Shown here piece after piece: positions 55,310-64,000 of a stretch of DNA of 64,000 nucleotides (position 1 is its first letter; every line of letters starts with the position of its first letter). The notes under the pieces are model-generated. The model had not been told where the DNA came from and made no database searches. It worked only from the letters and a program-made list of their open reading frames with translations. This DNA comes from an uncultured Clostridia bacterium (lineage in GTDB: Bacteria; Bacillota; Clostridia; Oscillospirales; Ruminococcaceae), in contig CAMZAK010000003.1 of the NCBI GenBank assembly GCA_947304245.1, positions 1-64,000 of the forward strand. Direction: 5' to 3'. The translations under genes and the position numbers were made by a program.

Positions 55310-55633
55310 CTATTTGTAACTTAAAATTTCGGTTATTATTGCACGAACTGCTAATTTAGAGTTATTTTTAAAATTTTCTTCAAACTTTAAAGATTCTGTT
55401 TTAATTAAATTTTCATATTCTTTTTTTTCTTTATTTAGTTTTTCAGAAAAATTTTTAATTTCTTTTATGTATGTTTCTTTGTTTTTGTTTTCTTCTTCTT
55501 TAATTAAATTTTCATATTTTTCTTTTTTTTCTTCCAGTTTTTTTTCTAATTTATTTTTTTCAGATTCTATTTTTTCTAAAGATTCTTTTTCTGCGTTTTC
55601 TATTTTTAATATTGTTTGTTTTATAATAATCAT
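55310..55633 (-). CDS. ntpF: V-type ATPase peripheral stalk subunit (NtpF/AhaH-like)
   Basis: 107 residues, almost entirely a Lys/Glu coiled coil, ending in AVRAIITEILSYK. Pairs with subunit E in the stator stalk. First gene of the operon, as in the E. hirae order F-I-K-E-C-G-A-B-D. Confidence 0.8.
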   Translation of the reverse strand: MIIIKQTILKIENAEKESLEKIESEKNKLEKKLEEKKEKYENLIKEEENKNKETYIKEIKNFSEKLNKEKKEYENLIKTESLKFEENFKNNSKLAVRAIITEILSYK

Positions 55634-55665
55634 CCTTTCTGAAAATTATAAACATTATATTTGAA

Positions 55666-55694
55666 ATTTTAACATAAGAATTTAATATTTACAA
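55666..55694 (-). promoter_or_regulatory. possible ntp operon promoter
   Basis: Minus strand TTGTAA (55694-55689) and TAAAAT (55671-55666), 17 bases apart, 33 bases before ntpF. Confidence 0.45.
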
Positions 55695-55731
55695 TAATAT
55701 TAAATTTGTAATTAATATTTTAATGTTAATG

Positions 55732-55760
55732 TTGTTATGATTTAAAATTTATGTTACAAT
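55732..55760 (+). promoter_or_regulatory. htrA promoter
   Basis: TTGTTA (55732-55737), 17-base spacer, TACAAT (55755-55760), 45 bases before the htrA start. No CIRCE or other stress-operator repeat is seen. Confidence 0.5.
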
Positions 55761-55804
55761 TTAATTTGGTTGTTTGAAAATTAAGATTTAGTTGAAAGGT
55801 AGGA

Positions 55805-57181
55805 TTGAAATTGAAAAAATTATTTGATGATTTTAATAAAAAAAGTGATAAAAAAAACGTTGGTTTTAATTTTTCTGGTAATCTTAATAATTCTAACAAT
55901 TTTAACAATAGTAATAAAAATGTTCCTAAAGTTTTTAATAGGAGAAATCGTTTTATTTTTTTAATAATTTTATTAATTTTGGTTTCTGCAGTAGTTGGAG
56001 GAGTAACAGGAAGATTAGTAGAGCGTTATTTTTTTGATTTAGATTATAGAATCCCTAGTAATGTTCACATTGAAGGGAATAGTTGCAGTAGCGGTGAGGC
56101 TGTTGCTTTAAAGGCTTCTCCTAGTGTTGTTGGAATTCGGTCTGTTATTTTAGACAAAGGCGGGCAGAAAAAGGCAGCTTCTTTTCCGTTTAAATTCCCT
56201 ATTCCTTTTTTTGGTGATGTTGAAGATGATGATGAAGGAGAAGAAGATGAGAAGGCAGAAGGAGAGATAAGGGCTTATGGTGCTGGTAGTGGTGTAATTT
56301 ATGAGGTGAAAGATGATTCTGCTTACATTGTAACTAATTTTCATGTTGTTAAAATGGCGCTGCAAAATAGTGGCAATAGTGTAATTGAGGTTTACTTTGG
56401 GAAGGATGTTAAAAAATATACGTCTGCAAATGTTGTGGACTACAACCCAGCAATTGATATTGCTGTTTTAAAGGTTCCTTTAGAAGGAAAAAAGGTTAGT
56501 TGTGTTGAATTAGGAGATTCAGATAAGCTAAATGCTGGGCAAGAAATTTATGTTATTGGAAAACCTAATGGTTATAATTTAAGTGTATCTGTGACTCATG
56601 GAATTGTGAGTGCTTTGAAGAGATTTATTAAATTAGAGGGTGTTAAAAACGAGACTGAAACCTTTCAAATAGATGCTCCTATTAACCATGGTAATTCTGG
56701 AGGAGGAATATTTGACAAAAATGGAAAACTAATTGGAATTTGTGTTGCTAAAATGGCTTCAAAAGTTTCCATACTTGGAAAATCTGCCATAGATTTACCC
56801 GAAGGAATGGGATTTTGTTTGCCCATAAACCCTGTGGATAAAACTGTTAGAAAAATAATTGATGGCAGTAATGGAAATGTTATTAAAAAAATGCCTACCT
56901 TAGGGATTATAATGGAGAGTGATAATGATTCAATTTTTGGTTCTAAATTCATAAATGGCGTTTTTGTTAAAGGGGTTATGCCGGGTTCTGTCGCTGAAAA
57001 GGCTGGAATTCAAGCTGGAGATATTATAGTAGAAATTGATGGACAAAAAATCGCTTGTTCTGGAGATTTAGATTCAGCACTTTCAAGTAAGCGAGATAAA
57101 AAAGGTAAAATTACGGTTTTAAGACAATCTTCAAGGAAAGGAAAAATTAAAAAAATAAATATTGATGTTACATTTGATTAA
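55805..57181 (+). CDS. htrA: HtrA/DegP-like membrane-anchored serine protease
   Basis: 458 residues: a cytoplasmic Asn-rich N terminus, one membrane helix (about 49-70), an acidic DDDEGEEDE-type insert (about 140-155), a trypsin-like domain with the catalytic triad His (TNFHVV, about 179), Asp (AIDIAVLKV, about 218), Ser (NHGNSGGGIF, about 298), and one C-terminal PDZ domain (about 365-455, GSVAEKAGIQAGDII). Envelope protein quality control. Stand-alone gene. Start TTG 55805, although a second TTG two codons on is possible. Confidence 0.95.
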   Translation: MKLKKLFDDFNKKSDKKNVGFNFSGNLNNSNNFNNSNKNVPKVFNRRNRFIFLIILLILVSAVVGGVTGRLVERYFFDLDYRIPSNVHIEGNSCSSGEAVALKASPSVVGIRSVILDKGGQKKAASFPFKFPIPFFGDVEDDDEGEEDEKAEGEIRAYGAGSGVIYEVKDDSAYIVTNFHVVKMALQNSGNSVIEVYFGKDVKKYTSANVVDYNPAIDIAVLKVPLEGKKVSCVELGDSDKLNAGQEIYVIGKPNGYNLSVSVTHGIVSALKRFIKLEGVKNETETFQIDAPINHGNSGGGIFDKNGKLIGICVAKMASKVSILGKSAIDLPEGMGFCLPINPVDKTVRKIIDGSNGNVIKKMPTLGIIMESDNDSIFGSKFINGVFVKGVMPGSVAEKAGIQAGDIIVEIDGQKIACSGDLDSALSSKRDKKGKITVLRQSSRKGKIKKINIDVTFD

Positions 57182-57188
57182 TATAATT

Positions 57189-57371
57189 TTATTTTATACA
57201 TGTAAATCTACCACTATTTGTTGTTAGCTTATTATTTTTAAAAGATGTTACTGCATGAAAAATTATTGTATTTTCTTCTAAATTGTTAAAGTTAATTTCA
57301 AAGCTGGTTTCAAATTGTTCCGGGTAGCCTTTTGAGGCTAAAACAACACAACAGCTTTTAAACTTTAACAT
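57189..57371 (-). pseudogene. duplicated 3'-region fragment of purD, still open
   Basis: About 165 bases repeat 57508-57665 of purD with about ten differences. The frame is still open over 60 codons (CCVVLASKGYPEQFET kept), beginning with an ATG that overlaps the purD 3' end. It lacks the ATP-grasp core, so it cannot be a functional GARS. Among the fragments here it is one of the least decayed. Confidence 0.85.
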
Positions 57372-58644
57372 TACTGTTTTCTAAAATTAAAGCTTTTTTT
57401 CCAATATCTTTTCTATAATATTTATTATTAAAATTTATTTTTTCAACTTCTTCATAGGTTTTTGTAATTGAACTTTTAAAGTTTTCTGCTAGGCAGCAAA
57501 CACAAATAACTCTGCCGCCATTTGTTGTTAGCTTATTATTTTTAAAAGATGTTCCTGCATGAAAAATTATTGTGTTTTCTTCTAAATTGTTAAAGTTAAT
57601 TTCAAAGCCGGTTTCAAATTGTTCTGGGTAGCCTTTTGAGGCTAAAACAACACAACAACAACATTTATTTAAAAACTCAATTGAAATTTCTTCTAATTTT
57701 TCTTCTTGTGAGGCTTTTAATATGCTGAAAAGATCTGTTTTTAAAAGTGGCAAGATTGCTTGAGTTTCTGGGTCTCCAAACCTGCAGTTATATTCAATAA
57801 CTTTAGGGCCATCTTTTGTGAGCATTAACCCAAAATATAAACACCCTTTAAAAGGGCAGCCTTCTTTTTGCATTGCTTTAATTGTTGGGATGAAAATTTT
57901 TTCTTCACAAATTTTTGCAATTTCTTTTGTGTAATATGGGTTGGGTGCGATAACTCCCATTCCGCCTGTGTTTGGGCCTTCATCGTTTTCATAGGCTCTT
58001 TTGTGGTCTTGAGAAGAAATTAAGGGTTTAATAGTTTTGCCATCTGTTATTGTAAGCATTGAAACTTCAACACCTTCTAAAAATTCTTCTATTACAATTT
58101 TATTGCTGCCATTGTTAAATTTATTGTTAACCATAAGGCTTTGCACCGCTTTTTCTGCTTCTTTAAATGAGTTTGCAATCATAACTCCTTTCCCAAAAGC
58201 AAGGCCGTCTGCTTTAAGCACTATGGGGTATTTTTCATTTTCTTTTAAAAAAGTTAAAGCTTTTTCTGGTTCTTCAAAAGATTCATATTTTGCCGTTGGA
58301 ATATTATATTTTTTCATTAAATTTTTTGCAAAAACCTTGCTTGCTTCAATTTGTGCTGCTTTTTTTGTTGGACCAAAACAGGGGATGTTTTCTTTTTCTA
58401 AACAGTCTACCAACCCGTTTGCTAAGGGGTTGTCTGGTGTTACCACAACAAAATTAATTTTTTCTTTTTTTGCAAACTCTAAAATTTTTTTGTTGTCTAG
58501 TTCAGAGATTGCAACATTAACCGCTTCTTTTTCTGTTCCTGCGTTTCCTGGAAGGCAGAATAATTTTTCAATTTCGGGTGATTTTTTTAAATATTTTAAA
58601 ATTGCGTGCTCTCTCGCACCTTTTCCTATAACTAAAACTTTCAT
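57358..58644 (-). CDS. purD: phosphoribosylamine--glycine ligase
   Basis: 428 residues, full length. KVLVIGKGAREHAILKYL at the N terminus, the ATP-grasp core with VLKADGLAFGKGVMIA, the signature FGDPETQAILPLLKTDL and the C-terminal domain containing CVVLASKGYPEQFE. GARS, second step of purine synthesis. AAAGGAG precedes ATG. It is separated from the upstream AICAR transformylase by 935 bases of repeat-rich spacer and may need its own promoter. Confidence 0.95.
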   Translation of the reverse strand: MKVLVIGKGAREHAILKYLKKSPEIEKLFCLPGNAGTEKEAVNVAISELDNKKILEFAKKEKINFVVVTPDNPLANGLVDCLEKENIPCFGPTKKAAQIEASKVFAKNLMKKYNIPTAKYESFEEPEKALTFLKENEKYPIVLKADGLAFGKGVMIANSFKEAEKAVQSLMVNNKFNNGSNKIVIEEFLEGVEVSMLTITDGKTIKPLISSQDHKRAYENDEGPNTGGMGVIAPNPYYTKEIAKICEEKIFIPTIKAMQKEGCPFKGCLYFGLMLTKDGPKVIEYNCRFGDPETQAILPLLKTDLFSILKASQEEKLEEISIEFLNKCCCCVVLASKGYPEQFETGFEINFNNLEENTIIFHAGTSFKNNKLTTNGGRVICVCCLAENFKSSITKTYEEVEKINFNNKYYRKDIGKKALILENSNVKV

Positions 58645-59579
58645 TTTACACTCCTTTGTAAAAATTTTATTAAAACTAAAATAAAATTTAGTTAAAATAA
58701 TTTTGTTGGTTTATTATTTTAAAATTAAATTTAAAATGTTTTAAAATGCTTTTTAGTTTAAATGTTGGGTTTAAACTTTTTAATGTTAAAATTTTTTTTA
58801 AATTTTTGGAATATTTAAATAATGCTAACAGTAACAGCTTGGTTTAATGCTAAATTTAAAGTTTTAACTGGTTTTTATTTTAAAAATGAGCTAAAAGAAA
58901 GGATATTGTTTTTTAAACTTTGTAAAAATTTTATTAAAACTAAAATAAATTTAGTTAAAATAATTTTATTAATTTATTGTTTTAAAACCTATTCTTTTTC
59001 TGTGAAGTTTGGGTTAGTAGGTCATTTAAAATTTTTATTTTTAAAATTAAATTTAAAATATTCAAAGAGCCTATTTATTTTTTAATTGCAATTTTAGATA
59101 AAATTTTTTAAAATTTCTATCATAAGCTGAGTTTAAATGCTAAATTTAAAGTTTTAGTTAAAATAATTTTATTAAATTTTTTGTTTTAATTTCTATTGCT
59201 TTTTTGTGAAACTTTATTGAAAATTAAAGCTGTTTTTTTAATCGCAAAGTTTAAAATTCTGCCTATTTTTTTTAATAGTATATTTGGTTTATCGTATCTT
59301 CTTCTTGATTTTAAAATTTCTAATATATTAAACCTAATGTTAATTATTTAAGGTTAAATGTTAAATTTAAAAATTAGTTAAATTAAAAGATATTGTTTTT
59401 TAAACTTTTTAAAAATTTTATTAAAATTAAAATAAATTTAGTTAAAAATATTTAATTAATTTATTTTTTAAAATTTAATTTAAAATATTTTAAATGACTG
59501 CTTAATTTTAATTTTGGTTTAAATTTCAAATTTAAAAATTGTTATATGACATGTAGGTTAATTTAACTTTTATTGTTTA
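58645..59579. repeat. repeat-rich non-coding spacer between the AICAR transformylase gene and purD
   Basis: No convincing ORF. A unit with the core TTTTATTAAAACTAAAATAA followed by TTTAGTTAAAATAATTTT recurs around 58665, 58925, 59155 (partial) and 59405. The stretch 58899-58990 matches 59386-59475 closely at an offset of 487 bases. AATGCTAAATTTAAAGTTTTA recurs at 58846 and 59137. Spacing of 230-260 bases suggests repeated tandem duplication followed by decay. Confidence 0.7.
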
Positions 59580-60763
59580 TTAATGGTGAAACAATCTTTT
59601 ATTTGTAAAAGCCATTGCAATGTTAAAGTTATTGCAAGACTTAATAACCTCTTCATCTGCAATGGAGCCTCCAGGCTGAGCAATAAAACAAACACCAGAT
59701 CTTGCAGCTCTTTTAATGTTATCACTAAACGGGAAAAAAGCATCTGAAGCCAAAGAAACATTGTTCTGCTTTTTTAAGAATTCTTTTATTTCTTGTTTTG
59801 TTAAAATTTCTGGTTTAAAAATGCCTTTCTAAATGTTTCGTCTTCAATTATTTCGTCATATTCTTCGTTTATGTATACATCTATTGCGTTGTCTTTTTCT
59901 GCTCTTTTAATGTTCTCTGCAAAAGGCAAATTTAAAACCTTTTCATGTTGCCTTAAAAAAAAGGAGTCTGCCTTGTTTCCTGCAAGCCTTGTGCAATGAA
60001 TTCTAGACTGCTGCCCGGCTCCTATGCCAATGGCCATGCCTTGTTTTGCATAACAAACAGAATTAGATTGGGTATATTTACAAACCAAAGAAGCTAAAAT
60101 TAAATCTATTTTTGCAAAATCTGGAATGTTTTTGTTTTCGGTTACTATGTTTTTTAAATCTTCTTCTGTTATTATTGCATCATTTCTTTTTTGTGTGAAG
60201 CTTACTCCAAAAACTTCTCTTGTTTCAATTTCTTTTGGAACATAATTTTCATCTATTTCTATTATGTTATATTTTCCACGTTTTTTTGTTTTTAAAATTT
60301 CTAGTGCTTTTTCTGTGAAGCCTGGTGCTATTATGCCATCTGAAACCTCTCTTTTTAAAATTAATGCTGTTTCTTCGTCGCAAACGTTTGAAAGGGCTGC
60401 CCAGTCTCCATAGGAAGACATTCTATCTATCCCTCTTGCTTTTGCATATGCAATTGCAATTTCAGATTTTGGTTTTAAATCTTCCACTGCTAAAACTTTT
60501 TCTAAAATTTCTGGCATCTTTATGCCTAATGCCGCACCAGCTGGGCTTAAATGTTTAAAAGAAGCAGCAGCAGGAATTTTTGTTGCAGTTTTTAATTCTT
60601 TAACCAGCTGCCAACTGTTAAATGCATCTAGTAGGTTTATGTATCCTGGGTTGCCATTTAAAATTTTTATGGGTAGATTTTCTTCATCTTTAATGCTTAC
60701 TAAAGCAGGGACTTGATGTGGGTTGCAACCATATTTTAATTTTAATTCTTTCAAAATTTTCAC
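59580..60763 (-). CDS. purH: AICAR transformylase (stand-alone PurH C-domain type), frameshifted near the end
   Basis: Formyltransferase making FAICAR from AICAR and 10-formyl-THF. The first frame gives 320 residues with [33 protein letters not shown] and [21 protein letters not shown], then stops at 59801. The -1 frame carries the missing end: [60 protein letters not shown], stop 59580-59582. Joined length is about 394, the family norm. The switch coincides with the heptamer T TTA AAC (59819-59813 on the minus strand) in the right phase for -1 slippage. Either a one-base loss in a T5 run or recoding. Lacks the IMP cyclohydrolase domain, supplied by the upstream purO. Confidence 0.88.
59813..59819 (-). 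promoter_or_regulatory. candidate -1 frameshift heptamer in the AICAR transformylase gene
   Basis: Minus strand T TTA AAC, the X XXY YYZ form used in known -1 recoding. It is in zero-frame phase, three codons before the zero-frame stop. No stable downstream hairpin is evident in the AT-rich sequence that follows. Confidence 0.35.
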
Positions 60764-60784
60764 TCCTTTTAAATTTACGCAAAA

Positions 60785-61501
60785 TCATTCTTTGTTTTTA
60801 TTTATTATGTTAAATTTTTGTTCTTTTGTTTTGTTGTTTAAAGAAAGGGTAAATAAACTTATTTTAAATTCTTTGTTTAAAGAGTCCCAAATTGTGTTTG
60901 TGAACTCTTTAAATGTTTTAGGAATTTTAATTTGAGTTGGTTCACCGTAAAAACTATTTGTTAAATCTTCATCTTTTGGTTTGTAGGTGTGAATTAAATG
61001 CCCCATTCCTTTTAATGGGGAAGGGAATTCATAAAAAAATTTTACCGGTGAATTTTCATTTTTACTATTATTTTTAATTATGCTAAATGTGTAGTTTATT
61101 TTTGTTTCATCAAAATTTAAAATTGCAGAAATTCTTGGAGTAAAAATTGGTGGGTCTTCTTCATATGTTACATCTTTAAAAGAATTTTTAAAAGAAGAGC
61201 CATTTTTTAAATTTTCTAAAATTGTGTTCGTGTGGCAACCGTTGGTTATTATAATGTTATTTTCAAATTTTGCAGTGGCTTTGTAAATTATTAAATCTTT
61301 ATTTTTTAAACTTTTGTTATTAAAAGGTGTTGTTATTAGGTTGTTATCTTCGTCTAATTTAAAAACTCTATTTTTAGAATTTTCACTCCTACCCATAATG
61401 AAATATGCTAAAAATGTGTTGTTTTTGTTTTCTGTTAGTCCAATTATTATGCCTCTTCCTGGGTATTCATAATTTTTTAAGATAGTTTCAATGTTTTCCA
61501 T
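60785..61501 (-). CDS. purO: IMP cyclohydrolase, archaeal PurO type
   Basis: 238 residues. EYPGRGIIIGLTENKNN, YFIMGRSENSKNRVF, ATAKFENNIIITNGCHTN, EEDPPIFTPRISA and PSPLKGMGHLIHTY match the PurO-type cyclohydrolase family first known from archaea, which closes FAICAR to IMP. It lies directly upstream of the transformylase gene (21-base gap), so the two together replace bifunctional PurH. Confidence 0.88.
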   Translation of the reverse strand: MENIETILKNYEYPGRGIIIGLTENKNNTFLAYFIMGRSENSKNRVFKLDEDNNLITTPFNNKSLKNKDLIIYKATAKFENNIIITNGCHTNTILENLKNGSSFKNSFKDVTYEEDPPIFTPRISAILNFDETKINYTFSIIKNNSKNENSPVKFFYEFPSPLKGMGHLIHTYKPKDEDLTNSFYGEPTQIKIPKTFKEFTNTIWDSLNKEFKISLFTLSLNNKTKEQKFNIINKNKE

Positions 61502-61531
61502 TTTTTCTCCTATTTAATTTTTAATTATGGT

Positions 61532-62155
61532 TTAATTATTAATAAAAGTTTTGTTATTTTTAATGCTTATTTTGTCTAAACAAAATAGGTTAACAGACTT
61601 GGGCAAGATCTTCCATTCCACCTTTTTTTTAACCCTATCTTGCAATGTTTCTGGTGTGTCGGTTTCTTTAACCTTTATGCTCTTTTGTAAAATTATTGGG
61701 CCATCGTCAGCTTTTTCGTTAACAAAATGAACTGTTGCTCCTGTTAGTTTAACTCCTTTTTTTAAAACCGCTTCATGAACTTTAATTCCGTAAACATCTC
61801 CACAAAAAGAAGGAATTAAAGAAGGGTGTATGTTAATTATTTTATTTTCAAAAAAATCTACTATTTCTTTAGAGATCACCTGTAAAAACCCTGCTAGAAC
61901 AATTAAATTTGGGTTTTCTTCTTTTAGTTTTAAAAATAGTTCTGCTTGGTAGTCTTCTTTAGAATTAAAATTTTTTCTACTAATAACCAAAGTTTTTATT
62001 TTGTGCTCTTTTGCAATTGCAAGGGCAGAAGCTTTTTCGTTTGAAGAAATAACCAACGAAATTTCTCCATTTTTAATTTTATTTTTTTCAATAGCTTTAA
62101 TTAAAGCTTTTAAATTTGTTCCAGCACCTGAAACTAAAACAACAATTTTTTTCAT
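61532..62155 (-). CDS. purN: phosphoribosylglycinamide formyltransferase
   Basis: About 207 residues. VLVSGAGTNLKALI at the N terminus; catalytic Asn and His in INIHPSLIPSF (about 105), Asp in FVNEKADDGPII (about 143). Transfers formyl from 10-formyl-THF to GAR. GGAGG five bases before ATG 62155 sets the start; the frame opens four codons earlier. Thirteen bases after purM. Confidence 0.95.
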   Translation of the reverse strand: MKKIVVLVSGAGTNLKALIKAIEKNKIKNGEISLVISSNEKASALAIAKEHKIKTLVISRKNFNSKEDYQAELFLKLKEENPNLIVLAGFLQVISKEIVDFFENKIINIHPSLIPSFCGDVYGIKVHEAVLKKGVKLTGATVHFVNEKADDGPIILQKSIKVKETDTPETLQDRVKKKVEWKILPKSVNLFCLDKISIKNNKTFINN

Positions 62156-62167
62156 AATTCCCTCCAA

Positions 62168-63208
62168 TTAAACAATTTTAACCTTTTCACTTTCTTTTCC
62201 TATTTCTCCTATTGTGTATGCTTTAACATTGTTTTCGTTTAAAATTTTAATTGTTTTTTCTTCCTCTTCAGGAGAAACCACTAAAACCATTCCAACACCC
62301 ATGTTGAAAATTTCAAACATGTTGTTTTCTTTAATGTTTCCTTTTTGCATTATTAATTTAAATATGTTATGTATCTTTAAATTTTTTTTATATATTGTTG
62401 CAGTGAGGTTTTCAGGCAGCATTCTAGGAATGTTTTCATAAAAACCGCCTCCTGTTATGTGGCATAAAGTTTTAACATTAACCTTTTCAAAAAGAGCAGC
62501 TAGTGGTTTAACATAAATTGTTGTTGGGGTTAAAAGCTCTTCTTTTAAACTTTTTTGTAAAATTTCAAAATTATCTTCTAAACTAGAAGTTTCAATTTCT
62601 TTTTTAAATATTTCTCTAACTAAAGAAAACCCGTTTGAGTGAAGCCCGCTAGAAGGCAGCGCAATTAACAAATCTTTTGGTTTAATGTTTTTAGTTTGTG
62701 GAATTTTTTCTTTTTCTACTATGCCCACAACAAAACCTGCTAGGTCGTAATCTTTTTCTTCCATAATTTTTGGGTGTTCTGCTGTTTCTCCTCCTATTAA
62801 TGCCATTTCAGACTCTATGCAGCCTTTTGTTATTCCTTTAACTATTTCTTTAATTTTTTCTGGGTTGTTTTTACCACAAGCAATGTAATCTAAAAAAAAC
62901 AGAGGTTTTGCTTTGCTGCAGATTATGTCGTTAACGCACATTGCAACGCAATCTATTCCAATTGTGTTATGAATGTTTAATTTTATTGCAATTTTAATTT
63001 TTGTTCCTACTCCGTCTGTTGAAGAAACTAAAACTGGAGTTTTATAATTTTTAAAGTTTGGCTGAAAAAGGCCATTAAAACCTCCTATGTTTCCTAAAAC
63101 TTCTTTTGTTTTGGTTTTTTCAATTAAAGGTTTAATTAATTTAATAGATTCATAACCTGCGTTAACGTTAACACCAGATTTTTTATATTCATTTTCGTTC
63201 TTTTTCAT
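62168..63208 (-). CDS. purM: phosphoribosylformylglycinamidine cyclo-ligase
   Basis: 346 residues. GVNVNAGYESIKLIKPLI near the start, VSSTDGVGTKIKIA, IGIDCVAMCVNDI, GGETAEHP, and the C-terminal HITGGGFYENIPRMLP. AIR synthase, fifth purine step. Standard length and neighbours. Confidence 0.96.
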   Translation of the reverse strand: MKKNENEYKKSGVNVNAGYESIKLIKPLIEKTKTKEVLGNIGGFNGLFQPNFKNYKTPVLVSSTDGVGTKIKIAIKLNIHNTIGIDCVAMCVNDIICSKAKPLFFLDYIACGKNNPEKIKEIVKGITKGCIESEMALIGGETAEHPKIMEEKDYDLAGFVVGIVEKEKIPQTKNIKPKDLLIALPSSGLHSNGFSLVREIFKKEIETSSLEDNFEILQKSLKEELLTPTTIYVKPLAALFEKVNVKTLCHITGGGFYENIPRMLPENLTATIYKKNLKIHNIFKLIMQKGNIKENNMFEIFNMGVGMVLVVSPEEEEKTIKILNENNVKAYTIGEIGKESEKVKIV

Positions 63209-63256
63209 ATTAAATTAGTTCACCTTTCTTTAAAAATTAAAATTTGTTTAATTATT

Positions 63257-64000
63257 TTAATAAATCTCTTCGTCAAATTTATTTTTATTAGTAATGTTAG
63301 GAATAGATTGAGGATATTTTCCGTTATAACACCCAACACAGAATTTTTGCTTTTCATTTATTGCTTTTTTTAAATTTTTTAAACTTAAAAACCCTAAAGA
63401 ATCTGCTCCAATGTATTCTCTCATTTCTTCTAGGTTCATTTTACATGCAATTAGGTTTTCTTTGCTGTCTATGTCTGTTCCGAAATAACATGGGTTTTTA
63501 AAACAAGGGCAGGAAATTCTAACGTGAACTTCTTTTGCTTTTGCATTCCTTAAAATTTTAACAATTCTTTTGCATGTTGTGCCTCTAACTATGGAATCGT
63601 CCACCATTACAACTCTTTTATTTTTAACGTTAGGCTCTATTGCGCTTAGTTTAATTTTAACAACACTTTCTCTCATGCTTTGGGTTGGTTCAATGAAACT
63701 TCTGCCTATGTATCTGTTTTTAACAAAGCCGTCGCAATATTCAAGCCCACTTTCCATGGAGTAGCCTTTGGCTGCAATAACGCCAGAATAAGGCACACCC
63801 ACAACCACATCTGCTTTTGCTGGGTGTTCTTTTGCTAAAAGTTTTCCAGATTCTAGCCTTGCTTTGTAAACACTAGAATTTTCTATTATGCTGTCTGGCC
63901 TTGCAAAATAAACATATTCAAAAATGCATAAACGAGACTCATTTTTACAAAGAGACTCGTCTAACTTTATTTTTCCATTTTGTATTGTTATTATTTCTCC
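63257..64000 (-). CDS. purF: amidophosphoribosyltransferase, C-terminal part (runs off window)
   Basis: The frame is open to the right edge, giving 247 residues of the phosphoribosyltransferase half. CIFEYVYFARPDSII, VVVGVPYSGVIAA (site usually GVPDSG), the PRPP loop VVMVDDSIVRGTT, and cysteine ligands for an iron-sulfur cluster (SCPCFKNPCYFG, FCVGCYNG). The N-terminal glutaminase domain is beyond the edge. First committed purine step and leading gene of the pur operon seen here. Confidence 0.95.
   Translation of the reverse strand, partial: GEIITIQNGKIKLDESLCKNESRLCIFEYVYFARPDSIIENSSVYKARLESGKLLAKEHPAKADVVVGVPYSGVIAAKGYSMESGLEYCDGFVKNRYIGRSFIEPTQSMRESVVKIKLSAIEPNVKNKRVVMVDDSIVRGTTCKRIVKILRNAKAKEVHVRISCPCFKNPCYFGTDIDSKENLIACKMNLEEMREYIGADSLGFLSLKNLKKAINEKQKFCVGCYNGKYPQSIPNITNKNKFDEEIY

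Noticed and set aside
58037-58684. 215-codon plus-strand ORF opposite purD
   Set aside because: Antisense of the ATP-grasp region of purD; no RBS or motif.
58822-59085. 87-codon plus-strand ORF in the pur spacer
   Set aside because: Lies wholly in degenerate repeats, has no RBS, and its sequence is low-complexity Phe/Lys/Leu from AT bias.
59570-59761. 63-codon minus-strand frame at the end of the AICAR transformylase gene
   Set aside because: It is neither the zero nor the -1 frame; the conserved family sequence is in the -1 frame, so this is a shadow.

Overview
The window is very AT-rich (about three quarters A+T by eye) and dense in genes. It reads as the chromosome of a low-GC Clostridia-type Bacillota. 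Pointers are late-sporulation genes (sigK, spoIIE, yabP, yabQ), an ntp-type V-ATPase operon in the exact Enterococcus/Clostridia order, rnj, gdpP, an rqcP-yabP-yabQ-divIC-yabR block, and purine synthesis that uses a stand-alone AICAR transformylase plus an archaeal-type IMP cyclohydrolase (PurO). That last pairing is common in Oscillospirales-like Clostridia. Strong AT bias, gene remnants and many TTG/GTG starts suggest a host-associated lineage with an eroding genome. The lineage is inference.

Layout. 1-2.9 kb: ABC exporter with a decayed copy of its own tail, then sigK. 3-9.2 kb: gdhA, an unknown gene with a hexanucleotide repeat, the yabR/divIC/yabQ/yabP/rqcP/hup block, a small unknown gene and ung. 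9.3-18.3 kb: XRE regulator, murA, yycJ, three tRNA genes, queA, tgt, spoIIE. 18.8-28.1 kb: a long minus-strand run pgsA, rimO, recX, recA, prmC, DUF1385, histidine kinase, response regulator and a lipoprotein that seems to begin with AUA. 28.2 kb: an SDR reductase. 28.9-34.0 kb: an accessory island of short unknown minus-strand genes. It holds a tandem family built on a VPWENRFDW core, a 44-residue ORF carried twice on a 328-bp direct repeat, and Asn/Glu/Lys-rich low-complexity proteins. 34.2-47 kb: pyrB with a PyrI-like zinc tail, two TrkA-type proteins, rsmE, rnj, gdpP, rplI, dnaB, tilS, ftsH. 47-55.6 kb: the ntpFIKECGABD operon (V-ATPase, probably sodium-type by its K-subunit ligands). 55.8-57.2 kb: htrA. 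57.4-64 kb: purine genes purF (partial), purM, purN, purO, AICAR transformylase (frameshifted near its end) and purD.

Two themes stand out. First, at least six ordinary genes (ABC exporter, yycJ, queA, rimO, ntpB, purD) each have a 100-170 bp decayed copy of an internal or terminal piece lying next to them in the same orientation. These local direct duplications are the main non-coding structure in the window. Second, the 28.9-34.0 kb island carries an unrecognised, recently duplicated family of short proteins in paired modules with shared leaders. It is the best candidate here for an undescribed system, although the sequence alone does not tell its function.
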